Source: Pseudomonas vranovensis DSM 16006
GTDB taxonomy: Bacteria; Pseudomonadota; Gammaproteobacteria; Pseudomonadales; Pseudomonadaceae
Length of the DNA stretch: 64,000 nt
NCBI RefSeq assembly: GCF_000425805.1
Contig: NZ_AUED01000022.1
Coordinates: forward strand, 1-64,000
Reading direction: 5' to 3'
This document shows, piece after piece, positions 24,288-35,078 of the stretch. Each line of letters starts with the position of its first letter. Within the stretch, counting starts at the first letter, position 1. The translations under genes and the position numbers were made by a program. The notes below the pieces were generated by a model. The model saw nothing but the letters and a program-made list of their open reading frames with translations, had not been told where the DNA came from and did no database searches.

Positions 24288-24658
24288 TACAAGAACAATA
24301 ACAAGCACTGCAAAAGACAATAAAAATAAGACGAATCGGCTCACGCACAATAAGAACAAGACGGCGGAGGCGCAGCTAACTGATTCTTTTGGAGAGGAGT
24401 TGTTTTTGGGGCTTGCCCCACAACCAGGCAGAGAACAACAAAAACTGCACTCAAGCAGGGCCTGAACTGGTTGGATCGCAAGATCATTGCAACGTCAGCG
24501 ACCAAAGCAATCCGTTTGCTCTTGAATCCCGGTTAGGGAGATCGTCCACAAGCTTTGCGTTTTGTGGATAGGGCGCTCAACAAAAACAAAAAGCCCGGCA
24601 AAAAAACAATAAGAGCACGCAACTACTTCTTGGGGAGCTTCGGCTCCCCTTGTAGTTT
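24288..24658 (+). ncRNA. crcZ: Hfq/Crc-sequestering small RNA CrcZ
   Basis: About 370 nt, from the sigma-54 promoter to the GGGGAGC-TTCG-GCTCCCC hairpin at 24632-24650. It lies between cbrB and pcnB, the position of crcZ in pseudomonads. It carries six A-rich AANAANAA-type motifs, at 24294-24304, 24319-24329, 24349-24360, 24434-24444, 24579-24590 and 24600-24613, the feature by which CrcZ titrates Hfq with Crc and lifts catabolite repression. A short reading frame starting at 24280 precedes the expected transcript start and is not credible as a gene. Start and end are inferred. Confidence 0.9.
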
Positions 24659-24781
24659 CTCCCCCGCGTCACCCCCACGTTGCTACCGCCTACACCATCT
24701 GCCCAGTAAATGCTAGAATCCCCGGCCATCATGCGGCCATTCTTCTTTTTTGGCCGAACATTCCTTCAAACAGTGCATCCC

Positions 24782-26167
24782 ATGCTGAAGAAGCTGTTCC
24801 AGTCGTTCCGTCCTCCCGTACGTGGTCCGCACCACAAGCGCACCACGCCTGAAGTGATCAATAGCGGTCAACACTCGCTGCAACGTGGCCAATTCAGTCG
24901 TCATGCGGTGAGCATCGTCGAGCGCCTGCAAAATGCTGGCTACCAGGCCTATCTGGTTGGTGGCTGCGTGCGTGACCAACTCCTGGGGATTACCCCCAAG
25001 GACTTCGACGTCGCCACCAGTGCCACGCCAGAACAGGTTCGCGCCGAGTTTCGCAACGCACGCATCATTGGTCGCCGTTTCAAACTGGTTCACATCCATT
25101 TCGGACGTGAAATCATCGAAGTCGCCACCTTCCGCGCCAACCACCCGGAAAGCGAAGCTGAAGACAGCCACACCTCGTCCCGCAACGAGAGTGGGCGAAT
25201 TCTGCGCGACAACGTCTATGGCACCCTGGAAGAAGACGCGCAACGCCGCGACTTCACCATCAACGCCCTGTACTACGACCCGGTCAGCGAGCGCATCCTC
25301 GACTACGCCAATGGCGTACACGATATTCGCAATCGCCTGATCCGCCTGATTGGCGATCCGACCCAGCGGTACCAGGAAGACCCGGTACGGATGCTGCGTG
25401 CCGTGCGGTTTGCCGCCAAGCTGAATTTCGGCATCGAGAAGCACACCGTGCAGCCGATTCGCGACCTGGCGCCCATGCTGCGTGAAATTCCAGCCGCCCG
25501 CCTGTTCGAGGAAACGCTCAAGCTGTTCCTCTCCGGCTACGCCGCCGATACGTTCGAGATGCTGGTCGACCTGCAACTGTTCGATCCACTGTTCCCGGCC
25601 AGTGCCGAGGCCCTGGAAGAACACCCGACCTATACGCATACCCTGATCAGCCAGGCACTGATCAACACCGACTTGCGCATCAAGCAAGGCAAGCCTGTGA
25701 CGCCCGCGTTCCTGTTTGCCGCCATGCTCTGGCCGGCCTTGCCAGGTCGAGCGTTGCGCCTGCAAAGCCGTGGCATGCCGCCGATTCCGGCCATGAACGA
25801 AGCGGCCCATGAGCTGATCGCCGAACAGTGCCAGCGCATTGCAATCCCCAAACGGTTCACCCTGCCGATCCGCGAGATCTGGGACATGCAAGAGCGTCTG
25901 CCGCGGCGCAGCGGCAAGCGTGCCGACCTGTTGCTGGACAACCCACGCTTCCGGGCCGGTTACGATTTCCTGTTGCTGCGCGAGAGTGCTGGCGAGGAAA
26001 CCGACGGCCTGGGCCAATGGTGGACCGACTACCAGGACTGCAACGACACCGAGCGCCGCGACATGATTCGTGAGCTGGGCTCTCGTGACGAAGGTACCGG
26101 TGCCGCTCCGCGCAAACGCAAGCGCAGCCCGAGCAAACGCAAACGTGCCGACGCCGCAGGCGAATAA
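24782..26167 (+). CDS. pcnB: Poly(A) polymerase I
   Basis: This 461-residue class II nucleotidyltransferase adds 3' poly(A) tails that promote RNA decay. It shows Leu-Val-Gly-Gly-Cys-Val-Arg-Asp, Asp-Phe-Asp-Val-Ala-Thr (the metal-binding aspartates) and the RNA-binding region Arg-Asp-Phe-Thr-Ile-Asn-Ala-Leu. The C-terminus is very basic (Arg-Lys-Arg-Lys-Arg-Ser-Pro-Ser-Lys-Arg-Lys-Arg), as usual in poly(A) polymerases. The ATG of Met-Leu-Lys-Lys-Leu-Phe-Gln-Ser-Phe is chosen; upstream in-frame codons from 24710 have no support. folK follows after three bases. Confidence 0.95.
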   Translation: MLKKLFQSFRPPVRGPHHKRTTPEVINSGQHSLQRGQFSRHAVSIVERLQNAGYQAYLVGGCVRDQLLGITPKDFDVATSATPEQVRAEFRNARIIGRRFKLVHIHFGREIIEVATFRANHPESEAEDSHTSSRNESGRILRDNVYGTLEEDAQRRDFTINALYYDPVSERILDYANGVHDIRNRLIRLIGDPTQRYQEDPVRMLRAVRFAAKLNFGIEKHTVQPIRDLAPMLREIPAARLFEETLKLFLSGYAADTFEMLVDLQLFDPLFPASAEALEEHPTYTHTLISQALINTDLRIKQGKPVTPAFLFAAMLWPALPGRALRLQSRGMPPIPAMNEAAHELIAEQCQRIAIPKRFTLPIREIWDMQERLPRRSGKRADLLLDNPRFRAGYDFLLLRESAGEETDGLGQWWTDYQDCNDTERRDMIRELGSRDEGTGAAPRKRKRSPSKRKRADAAGE

Positions 26168-26170
26168 AGC

Positions 26171-26647
26171 ATGGAGCGCGTGTATATCGGCCTGGGCAGC
26201 AATCTGGATGAGCCTAACCAACAGTTGCGCAGTGCAATCGATTCGCTGCGCCAGCTGCCTGAAACAACGATGACGGGGGTTTCTGCGTTCTACAGCAGCG
26301 AATCACTGTCACCGGGCCAACCGCGCTACACCAATGCCGTTGCCGCCCTGGAAACCGATCTGGCCCCACTGGTGCTGCTTGATAGCTTGCAGACCATCGA
26401 GGCCGCGCAGGGTCGCGAGCGCAAGGAGCGCTGGGGCCCGCGCACCCTCGACCTGGACATCCTGCTGTACGGCGACCAGGTTATCGACATTCCCCGCCTC
26501 AAGGTCCCGCATTACCACATGCAGGCCCGACCGTTCGTCCTTTACCCCCTTGCCGAACTGGTCCCGAACGACTTCCTCCTGGCCGATGGGCGCGCGCTCG
26601 CCCAACTGCTGGCAGATTGCCCGTTCGTCGGCCTGGAGCGCCTGTAG
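26171..26647 (+). CDS. folK: 2-amino-4-hydroxy-6-hydroxymethyldihydropteridine diphosphokinase
   Basis: A 158-residue HPPK that activates the pterin for condensation with p-aminobenzoate in folate synthesis; FolP is encoded elsewhere in the window at 51575. The signature Arg-Trp-Gly-Pro-Arg-Thr-Leu-Asp-Leu-Asp-Ile-Leu-Leu-Tyr and the N-terminal Gly-Leu-Gly-Ser-Asn-Leu are present. It follows pcnB by three bases and is probably co-transcribed. Normal length. Confidence 0.97.
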   Translation: MERVYIGLGSNLDEPNQQLRSAIDSLRQLPETTMTGVSAFYSSESLSPGQPRYTNAVAALETDLAPLVLLDSLQTIEAAQGRERKERWGPRTLDLDILLYGDQVIDIPRLKVPHYHMQARPFVLYPLAELVPNDFLLADGRALAQLLADCPFVGLERL

Positions 26648-26898
26648 ACGGGTACTCCCCCACACGGTAACGCCTGTAACAGCGCATTCGTAACAATGCG
26701 GTAACAGGGTAATTGACTTCAGCCCCCACCCTCACGACTATAGGCGTCCCGTGGCGCCTGCGCGCCGCAAAAAGGCGTATATAGGCCTGGAACAGGTCGT
26801 AACCAAAACACCACAATCGATGATGTGCTGTTCCAGAAGATGAATACACGCGTTGTACGCAGTCGTTTTTCACAGCGCCTGAACGAGGATTCCTTTTC

Positions 26899-27699
26899 AT
26901 GCCAGAAGTAACCCTGACCACCCTGCAGAGCCTCAAGGCCAAGGGTGAGAAAATAACCATGCTGACCTGCTATGACGCGACCTTTGCTCAGGCTGCCAGC
27001 CGTGCCGGCGTGGAAATCCTGCTGGTGGGTGACTCCCTGGGCATGGTCCTGCAGGGCCATGACAGCACCCTGCCCGTCAGCACCGCCGACATGGCCTACC
27101 ACACCGCCTGTGTGAAGCGCGGAAACGAAGGCGCGCTGATCCTTGCCGACTTGCCCTTCATGGCCTACGCCACTGCCGACCAGGCCTTCGCCAACTGTGG
27201 CGCCCTGATGCAGGCTGGCGCCCATATGGTCAAGATCGAGGGTGCCGCCTGGCTGGGCGATACCATTCGCATGCTCGCCGAACGTGGCGTACCGGTATGT
27301 GCCCACATGGGCCTGACCCCTCAGGCGGTCAATATTCTGGGTGGCTACAAGGTCCAGGGTCGCCAGGAAAGCCAGGCGCGCCAGATGCGTGCCGACGCCA
27401 TTGCCCTCGAGCAGGCCGGCGCCGCCATGCTGCTGCTTGAATGCGTACCGAGCGAACTGGCGGCTGAAATCACCCAGGCAGTGAGTATTCCAGTGATTGG
27501 CATCGGCGCCGGCAGCGCGACCGACGGTCAGGTCCTGGTGCTGCACGACATGCTGGGCTTGTCGTTGACTGGTCGAGTGCCCAAGTTCGTGAAAAACTTC
27601 ATGGCCGGTCAGAGCGACATCCAGGGTGCGCTCCAGGCCTACGTAACAGCGGTCAAGGACGTCAGCTTCCCAGGCAGCGAACACGGGTTCAGTGCATGA
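26899..27699 (+). CDS. panB: 3-methyl-2-oxobutanoate hydroxymethyltransferase
   Basis: This 266-residue TIM-barrel enzyme adds a hydroxymethyl group from methylene-THF to 2-oxoisovalerate, the first step to pantothenate. It has the conserved Leu-Val-Gly-Asp-Ser-Leu-Gly-Met and catalytic Glu in Leu-Glu-Cys-Val-Pro. It overlaps panC by four bases (ATGA). The 251-base region in front carries direct GTAAC repeats and a TTGACT box. The 2-oxoisovalerate it uses comes from the ilv pathway, encoded at the left of the window. Confidence 0.97.
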   Translation: MPEVTLTTLQSLKAKGEKITMLTCYDATFAQAASRAGVEILLVGDSLGMVLQGHDSTLPVSTADMAYHTACVKRGNEGALILADLPFMAYATADQAFANCGALMQAGAHMVKIEGAAWLGDTIRMLAERGVPVCAHMGLTPQAVNILGGYKVQGRQESQARQMRADAIALEQAGAAMLLLECVPSELAAEITQAVSIPVIGIGAGSATDGQVLVLHDMLGLSLTGRVPKFVKNFMAGQSDIQGALQAYVTAVKDVSFPGSEHGFSA

Positions 27700-28553
27700 A
27701 TACAGTCAAGACCGTCCGCGAACTGCGCGCCGCCGTGGCGCGCGCGCGTAGTGAAGGCAAGCGCATCGGCTTCGTACCGACCATGGGCAACCTGCACAGC
27801 GGCCATGCCGCCTTGGTGACCAAGGCCGCGCAGCGTGCCGACTTCGTGGTCGCCAGCATCTTTGTCAATCCGTTGCAGTTTGGCCCCAGCGAAGACCTCG
27901 ACAAATACCCTCGTACCCTCGCTGCCGACCAGGAGACCCTGCTCCAGGCGGGTTGCCACCTGCTGTTCGCGCCCACTGTCGAAGAAATGTACCCCGACGG
28001 CACGGCCGGCCAGACCCGGGTCAGCGTCCCACAATTGTCTGAAGGCCTGTGCGGTGCCAGCCGCCCGGGGCACTTCGAAGGCGTGGCGACCGTGGTCAAC
28101 AAGCTGTTCAACATGGTCCAACCGGACTTGGCCGTGTTCGGCCAGAAGGACTTCCAGCAGCTCGCGGTGATCCGCGCGCTGGTACGCGACCTGAACATGC
28201 CGATCCAGATCATTGGCGAGCCTACCGTGCGCGCCGACGATGGCCTGGCGTTGTCGTCGCGCAACGGCTACCTGAACGAAGAACAACGCGCCACCGCGCC
28301 AGCGTTGTATCGCGTGCTGAGCGCCATGGCCGCGGCCATCGAGCAAGGCACGCGTGATTACCCGGCCCTGATCGCCGGCAGCCAGGAACAACTAATCGCT
28401 GCCGGCTTTCGCCCCGACTACCTGGAAGTCCGCCAGGCCCTCAGCCTGCGCCCGGCCACCGCCGATGACCGCGACCTGGTGATCCTCGTGGCTGCGTTCC
28501 TGGGGGCGACGCGCCTGATCGACAACCTGCACCTGAACCTCGACGACCAGTAA
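27696..28553 (+). CDS. panC: Pantothenate synthetase
   Basis: This 285-residue ATP-dependent ligase joins pantoate and beta-alanine. The nucleotidyl-transferase HIGH-like motif (Met-Gly-Asn-Leu-His-Ser-Gly-His) lies near residues 30-37 and the KMSKS-like Leu-Ser-Ser-Arg-Asn near 185. It is the middle gene of panBCD, coupled to panB by a four-base overlap and 22 bases from panD. Confidence 0.97.
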   Translation: MNTVKTVRELRAAVARARSEGKRIGFVPTMGNLHSGHAALVTKAAQRADFVVASIFVNPLQFGPSEDLDKYPRTLAADQETLLQAGCHLLFAPTVEEMYPDGTAGQTRVSVPQLSEGLCGASRPGHFEGVATVVNKLFNMVQPDLAVFGQKDFQQLAVIRALVRDLNMPIQIIGEPTVRADDGLALSSRNGYLNEEQRATAPALYRVLSAMAAAIEQGTRDYPALIAGSQEQLIAAGFRPDYLEVRQALSLRPATADDRDLVILVAAFLGATRLIDNLHLNLDDQ

Positions 28554-28575
28554 CAAGATCCCGCAGAGGAACCCC

Positions 28576-28956
28576 ATGCACGCCATCATGCTCAAGGCCA
28601 AGCTGCACCGCGCCGAAGTAACCCACGCGGTGCTCGACTACGAAGGCTCCTGCGCCATCGACGGCCTCTGGCTCGACCTGGCCGGTATTCGCGAGTACGA
28701 ACAGATCCAGATCTACAACATCGACAATGGCGAGCGCTTCACCACCTATGCTATTCGCGGCGAAGAAGGCTCGCGGATGATCTCGGTCAACGGCGCTGCC
28801 GCACACAAGGCCAAGGTCGGTGACCGGGTGATCATCTGTGCCTATGCTCACTACAGCGAAGCCGAGCTGGTCAACTTCAAGCCCCGCATGCTTTACATGG
28901 CCCCAGGTAACGAGCTGAGCCACACCAGCAACGCCATTCCTGTACAGCTGGCCTAA
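28576..28956 (+). CDS. panD: Aspartate 1-decarboxylase (pyruvoyl enzyme)
   Basis: This 126-residue proenzyme self-cleaves at Gly24-Ser25 (Tyr-Glu-Gly-Ser-Cys) to create the pyruvoyl group. It then makes beta-alanine from aspartate for PanC. Gammaproteobacterial PanD usually needs the PanZ/PanM maturation factor; no such gene is seen here. It ends the panBCD operon, with a hairpin (GCTGGTGGCA / TGCCATCAGC) about 20 bases after the stop. Confidence 0.96.
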   Translation: MHAIMLKAKLHRAEVTHAVLDYEGSCAIDGLWLDLAGIREYEQIQIYNIDNGERFTTYAIRGEEGSRMISVNGAAAHKAKVGDRVIICAYAHYSEAELVNFKPRMLYMAPGNELSHTSNAIPVQLA

Positions 28957-29064
28957 GGTCAGCCCCCTGTCAGGCAGGCTGGTGGCATTAATTGCCATCA
29001 GCTTGCAAACGGGTCGCTTTTTCCAGTGTCCAAGGCAGTTCAAGCAATAAGGAAACCTGCAGCG

Positions 29065-30729
29065 ATGGCGTACTACCGCACCCCTCATGATGTAACGACC
29101 TTGCCCGCGTGGCAGGCGCTCCAGCAACACCGCGAAGCCATGCAGGAATTCAGCATGCGCGAAGCATTCAATGCCGATCCGCAACGTTTCGACCAACTGT
29201 CCCTGAGCTGCTGCGGCCTGTTCCTCGACTACTCGAAGAATTTAATCAACGGCCAGACCCGCGACCTGTTGGTCAACCTGGCCAACGAAGTCGGCTTGCA
29301 GGACGCGATCAAATCGCTGTTCGCCGGCGAAATCCTCAACGCCTCCGAAGGCCGCCCGGCGCTGCACACGGCCCTGCGCCGTCCGGTGGGCGACAAGTTG
29401 AACGTCAACGGCGTCAATGTGATGCCCGAGGTGCACAAGGTCCTGAACCAGGTAACCGAACTGGTCGGGCGCATCCATGACGGCCTGTGGCGCGGTTACA
29501 GCGAAAAGCCGATCACTGACGTGGTGAACATCGGTATCGGCGGCTCGTTCCTGGGCCCCGAGCTGGTCTCGGAAGCCTTGCTGCCCTACGCCCAGCGCGG
29601 CGTACGCTGCCACTACCTGGCCAATATCGACGGCAGCGAGTTCCACGAGCTGTCGGCCAAGCTTCGCGCCGAAACCACGCTGTTCATCGTTTCATCGAAA
29701 TCCTTCAACACCCTGGAAACCCTGAAGAACGCCCAAGCGGCGCGCAGCTGGTACCTGGCCCAGGGTGGTTCTGAAGCCGAGCTGTACAAGCACTTCATCG
29801 CTGTTTCCAGCAACAAGGCCGCCGCCGTGGCCTTTGGTATACGCGAAGAAAATATCTTCCCGATGTGGGACTGGGTGGGCGGTCGTTATTCGCTGTGGTC
29901 GGCGATCGGCCTGCCGATCGCATTGGCCATCGGCACTGCCAACTTCAAGGAGCTGCTGTCGGGTGCCTACACCATGGACCAGCACTTCCAGAACGCGCCT
30001 TTCGAGCAGAACATGCCAGTGCTGCTGGCCCTCTTGGGTGTCTGGTACGGTAACTTCTGGGGGGCGCAGAGCCATGCAATCCTTCCCTATGACCACTACC
30101 TGCGAAACATCACCAAGCACCTGCAGCAGTTGGACATGGAGTCGAACGGCAAGAGCGTTCGCCAGGACGGCACCCCAGTCAACCACGACACCGGTCCGGT
30201 GATCTGGGGTGGCGTGGGCTGCAACGGCCAGCACGCCTACCATCAGTTGCTGCACCAGGGCACCCAGCTGATCCCGGCCGACTTCATCGTTCCGGTCGTC
30301 AGTTTCAATCCGGTCGCCGATCATCATCAGTGGCTATACGCCAATTGCCTGTCGCAAAGCCAGGCCCTGATGCTCGGCAGAACACGCGCCGAAGCAGAAG
30401 CCGAACTGCGCGACAAAGGCCTGGCCGAAGACGACATCCAGAAACTTGCGCCACACAAGGTGATACCGGGCAACCGTCCGAGCAACACCCTGGTGGTCGA
30501 GCGCATCAGCCCCCGTCGCCTGGGTGCGCTGGTTGCGATGTACGAGCACAAAGTGTTCGTGCAGAGCGTGATCTGGGGTATCAACGCCTTCGACCAATGG
30601 GGCGTGGAGTTGGGCAAGGAGCTTGGCAAGGGTGTGTACCAGCGCCTGACCGGCGGCATCGAAGAGCCCGCCGAGGACGCATCCACCCAAGGCCTGATCA
30701 ACTTCTTCCGCAGCCGCCACCGCGGTTGA
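29065..30729 (+). CDS. pgi: Glucose-6-phosphate isomerase
   Basis: This 554-residue PGI interconverts glucose-6-phosphate and fructose-6-phosphate. Signature regions are present: Asn-Ile-Gly-Ile-Gly-Gly-Ser, the Trp-Asp-Trp-Val-Gly-Gly-Arg-Tyr-Ser segment and the catalytic Glu in Asp-Met-Glu-Ser-Asn-Gly-Lys. I chose the ATG after AAGGAAA (Met-Ala-Tyr-Tyr-Arg-Thr-Pro) rather than a GTG 39 bases earlier. In pseudomonads, which lack phosphofructokinase, it acts mainly in the gluconeogenic or cycling direction. Confidence 0.97.
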   Translation: MAYYRTPHDVTTLPAWQALQQHREAMQEFSMREAFNADPQRFDQLSLSCCGLFLDYSKNLINGQTRDLLVNLANEVGLQDAIKSLFAGEILNASEGRPALHTALRRPVGDKLNVNGVNVMPEVHKVLNQVTELVGRIHDGLWRGYSEKPITDVVNIGIGGSFLGPELVSEALLPYAQRGVRCHYLANIDGSEFHELSAKLRAETTLFIVSSKSFNTLETLKNAQAARSWYLAQGGSEAELYKHFIAVSSNKAAAVAFGIREENIFPMWDWVGGRYSLWSAIGLPIALAIGTANFKELLSGAYTMDQHFQNAPFEQNMPVLLALLGVWYGNFWGAQSHAILPYDHYLRNITKHLQQLDMESNGKSVRQDGTPVNHDTGPVIWGGVGCNGQHAYHQLLHQGTQLIPADFIVPVVSFNPVADHHQWLYANCLSQSQALMLGRTRAEAEAELRDKGLAEDDIQKLAPHKVIPGNRPSNTLVVERISPRRLGALVAMYEHKVFVQSVIWGINAFDQWGVELGKELGKGVYQRLTGGIEEPAEDASTQGLINFFRSRHRG

Positions 30730-30827
30730 ACCGCCTTCGCTACCCCGGGTCGAACGAACACGGCCAGGGGTAGCGGCTACACTGTTCTGACACTGTTGCA
30801 GGCGCCTGCCCCCGGCAGGCTTCTGAC

Positions 30828-30842
30828 CAAAACAAGCAGAAC
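30828..30842 (+). promoter_or_regulatory. A-rich Hfq/Crc-type motif at the acs ribosome site
   Basis: AAAACAAGCAGAACA lies directly before the AGGA of acs, resembling catabolite-repression A-rich motifs. The match to AANAANAA is imperfect (one C interrupts it). Confidence 0.35.
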
Positions 30843-30853
30843 AGGACCCCGCC

Positions 30854-32788
<1,935 letters not shown>

Positions 32789-32827
32789 GCGGCAGCCTGT
32801 ACACGGCTACCGCGCAATAAGGTAGCC

Positions 32828-33697
32828 ATGGAAGCGATTCGCCGCCGCATCGAAACCCAGGTGATGAGCCTCACGGGCTTGTCCCTGGGGCAACTGGATC
32901 TGGAAAACCCCAAGGGCGACCCTGGCCTGTTCGGCCCAGACAGCGTCAGCTGGCGCGTCCATGGGGATTTTCCGAGCATGCTGGTCGGTGGGATCAGTGC
33001 CTTGCTCTTGCAACTGCTGCATCCGCTTGCCCTGGCTGGGGTGTGGGATCACTCCAACTTCCGTCAGGACCTGCTCGGGCGCCTGCGACGCACCAGCCAG
33101 TTCATCTCGGGGACCACGTTTGGCGCCACCCGAGATGCCGACTGGCTCATCGACAAAGTACGCACCATTCACCTTCAGGTGGTGGGAAGCGCCGCAGATG
33201 GTCGTCCTTACGCCGCCAGCGACCCTGACCTGCTGACCTGGGTGCATGTGGCTGAAGTCAGCAGCTTTCTCGCTGCCCATCTGCGTTACCGCAACCCGCA
33301 CATGCCGCTGGCCGAGCAGGACGCTTACTATGCTCAGATCGCCCTGATCGCCGAACGCCTGGGGGCCCGCAATGTACCCCGCTCCCATCAGCAAGTGAGT
33401 GACTACCTGCAGGCCATGCGCCCGCACTTGCACTGCGATGCCCGCAGCCAAGAAGTGGTACAGGTGTTGCTCGATGCCCCGGCGCCCAGCCGCCTGGCCA
33501 AGCCGATGGGCAGTCTGATGCTGCGCGCGGGCATCGACCTGTTACCGCCATGGGCCAGCGCCATGCTCGACCTGCACCAACATCCCCTGCAACGCCGACT
33601 GATCCGCCTGGGCATCAGCTGCACCGCACCGGTGCTGCGCTGGGCCATGCGCGATGGCTCGCTGCAACGAGCCCGGCGGCGCATGGGGCTCGGTTGA
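32828..33697 (+). CDS. MpaB/DUF2236 family oxygenase-like protein
   Basis: This 289-residue protein matches the DUF2236 (MpaB) family, distantly related to latex-clearing rubber oxygenase. Conserved features are Trp-Arg-Val-His-Gly-Asp near residue 42, Leu-Leu-His-Pro-Leu-Ala-Leu-Ala-Gly-Val-Trp-Asp-His-Ser near 67-81 and Trp-Val-His-Val-Ala-Glu near 140. The histidines suggest heme or metal binding. No signal peptide is evident. Substrate unknown. It follows acs by 39 bases and may be in the same transcript; AAGG precedes the ATG. Confidence 0.85.
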   Translation: MEAIRRRIETQVMSLTGLSLGQLDLENPKGDPGLFGPDSVSWRVHGDFPSMLVGGISALLLQLLHPLALAGVWDHSNFRQDLLGRLRRTSQFISGTTFGATRDADWLIDKVRTIHLQVVGSAADGRPYAASDPDLLTWVHVAEVSSFLAAHLRYRNPHMPLAEQDAYYAQIALIAERLGARNVPRSHQQVSDYLQAMRPHLHCDARSQEVVQVLLDAPAPSRLAKPMGSLMLRAGIDLLPPWASAMLDLHQHPLQRRLIRLGISCTAPVLRWAMRDGSLQRARRRMGLG

Positions 33698-33820
33698 ACA
33701 CGAGCGAGCGGTTCGCCGTTGGCGGTCCCCCCGGCATCTATGCCACCATGACGGTCTATCAAGGCCCGAGGGGCCTGTGCTGTTCTGACACCAAATCGAA
33801 TAAGAGTGAGGACCTGCGCC

Positions 33821-34999
33821 ATGCAAGATGTCGTTATCGTTGCCGCCACCCGTACCGCTGTCGGTAGCTACCAGGGAGCGTTGGCCACCATTCCAGCCGT
33901 AGACCTGGGCGCGGCCGTGATTCGCCAGTTGTTGGCCCAGACCGGCGTCGACGGTGAACTGGTCGATGAAGTCATCCTCGGCCAGGTATTGACCGCAGGC
34001 GCCGGGCAAAACCCCGCGCGCCAGGCGGCGATCAAGGCTGGACTGCCCCACGCCGTCCCCGCCATGACCCTGAACAAGGTGTGCGGCTCGGGGCTAAAAG
34101 CCCTGCACCTGGCCACTCAGGCCATCCGCTGCGGTGACGCCGACGTCATCATCGCAGGTGGCCAGGAAAACATGAGCCTGGCCAACTATGTGATGCCCGG
34201 TGCCCGAACTGGCCTGCGCATGGGTCACAGCAGCCTGATCGACAGCATGATCAGCGACGGCCTGTGGGACGCCTTCAACGACTACCACATGGGCATCACC
34301 GCCGAGAACCTGGTGGCGAAGTACGGCATCAGTCGCGAGGACCAGGATGCCTTCGCCGCGGCCTCGCAACAAAAAGCCGCAGCGGCCATCGAGTCGGGAC
34401 GGTTTGTCGACGAAATCACGCCGATCCTGATCCCTCAGCGCAAGGGCGACCCGATTGCCTTTGCCGTCGACGAGCAACCCCGTGCCGGCACCACCGCCGA
34501 GTCCCTGAGCAAACTCAAGCCTGCCTTCAAGAAAGACGGTACGGTTACGGCCGGTAACGCCTCTTCACTGAATGATGGTGCTGCGGCAGTGATGCTGATG
34601 AGCGCAGCCAAGGCACAGCAGCTGGGCTTGCCGGTCCTGGCTCGGATCAAAGCCTATGCCAACGCTGGTGTCGACCCGGCAATCATGGGCATCGGCCCGG
34701 TAAGCGCTACGCGTCGCTGCCTGGACAAGGCCGGCTGGCAGTTGGCCGACCTGGATCTGATCGAAGCTAACGAAGCGTTCGCTGCCCAGGCGTTGTCGGT
34801 TGGCAAGGAGCTGGGTTGGGATGCCAGCAAGGTCAACGTCAATGGCGGTGCCATTGCCCTGGGCCATCCGATCGGCGCTTCTGGCTGTCGCGTACTGGTC
34901 ACTCTGCTGCACGAAATGATCAAGCGTGATGCCCAAAAAGGCCTGGCTACCCTGTGCATTGGTGGCGGTCAGGGCGTAGCCCTGGCGATCGAGCGCTAA
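33821..34999 (+). CDS. atoB: Acetyl-CoA C-acetyltransferase (thiolase)
   Basis: This 392-residue degradative/biosynthetic thiolase has Cys88 (Asn-Lys-Val-Cys-Gly-Ser-Gly), His349 (Gly-His-Pro-Ile-Gly-Ala-Ser-Gly) and Cys379 (Cys-Ile-Gly-Gly-Gly-Gln-Gly), the complete catalytic set. It interconverts two acetyl-CoA with acetoacetyl-CoA. GAGTGAGGA precedes the chosen ATG. Position after acs suggests acetate/short-chain acyl-CoA metabolism. No hydroxyacyl-CoA partner is adjacent, so the symbol is by similarity. Confidence 0.9.
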   Translation: MQDVVIVAATRTAVGSYQGALATIPAVDLGAAVIRQLLAQTGVDGELVDEVILGQVLTAGAGQNPARQAAIKAGLPHAVPAMTLNKVCGSGLKALHLATQAIRCGDADVIIAGGQENMSLANYVMPGARTGLRMGHSSLIDSMISDGLWDAFNDYHMGITAENLVAKYGISREDQDAFAAASQQKAAAAIESGRFVDEITPILIPQRKGDPIAFAVDEQPRAGTTAESLSKLKPAFKKDGTVTAGNASSLNDGAAAVMLMSAAKAQQLGLPVLARIKAYANAGVDPAIMGIGPVSATRRCLDKAGWQLADLDLIEANEAFAAQALSVGKELGWDASKVNVNGGAIALGHPIGASGCRVLVTLLHEMIKRDAQKGLATLCIGGGQGVALAIER

Positions 35000-35078
35000 T
35001 CACCCCGGGAGGGGCTGCAACGGCCCCTCCCCCGCCTTCTGCTGCTAAACTGCACGTCCGCAAACCAAGGCCACGTGC

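Noticed and set aside
24280..24465. 61-codon reading frame within crcZ
   Set aside because: Its ATG precedes the expected transcription start, and the composition is dictated by the A-rich Hfq/Crc motifs.
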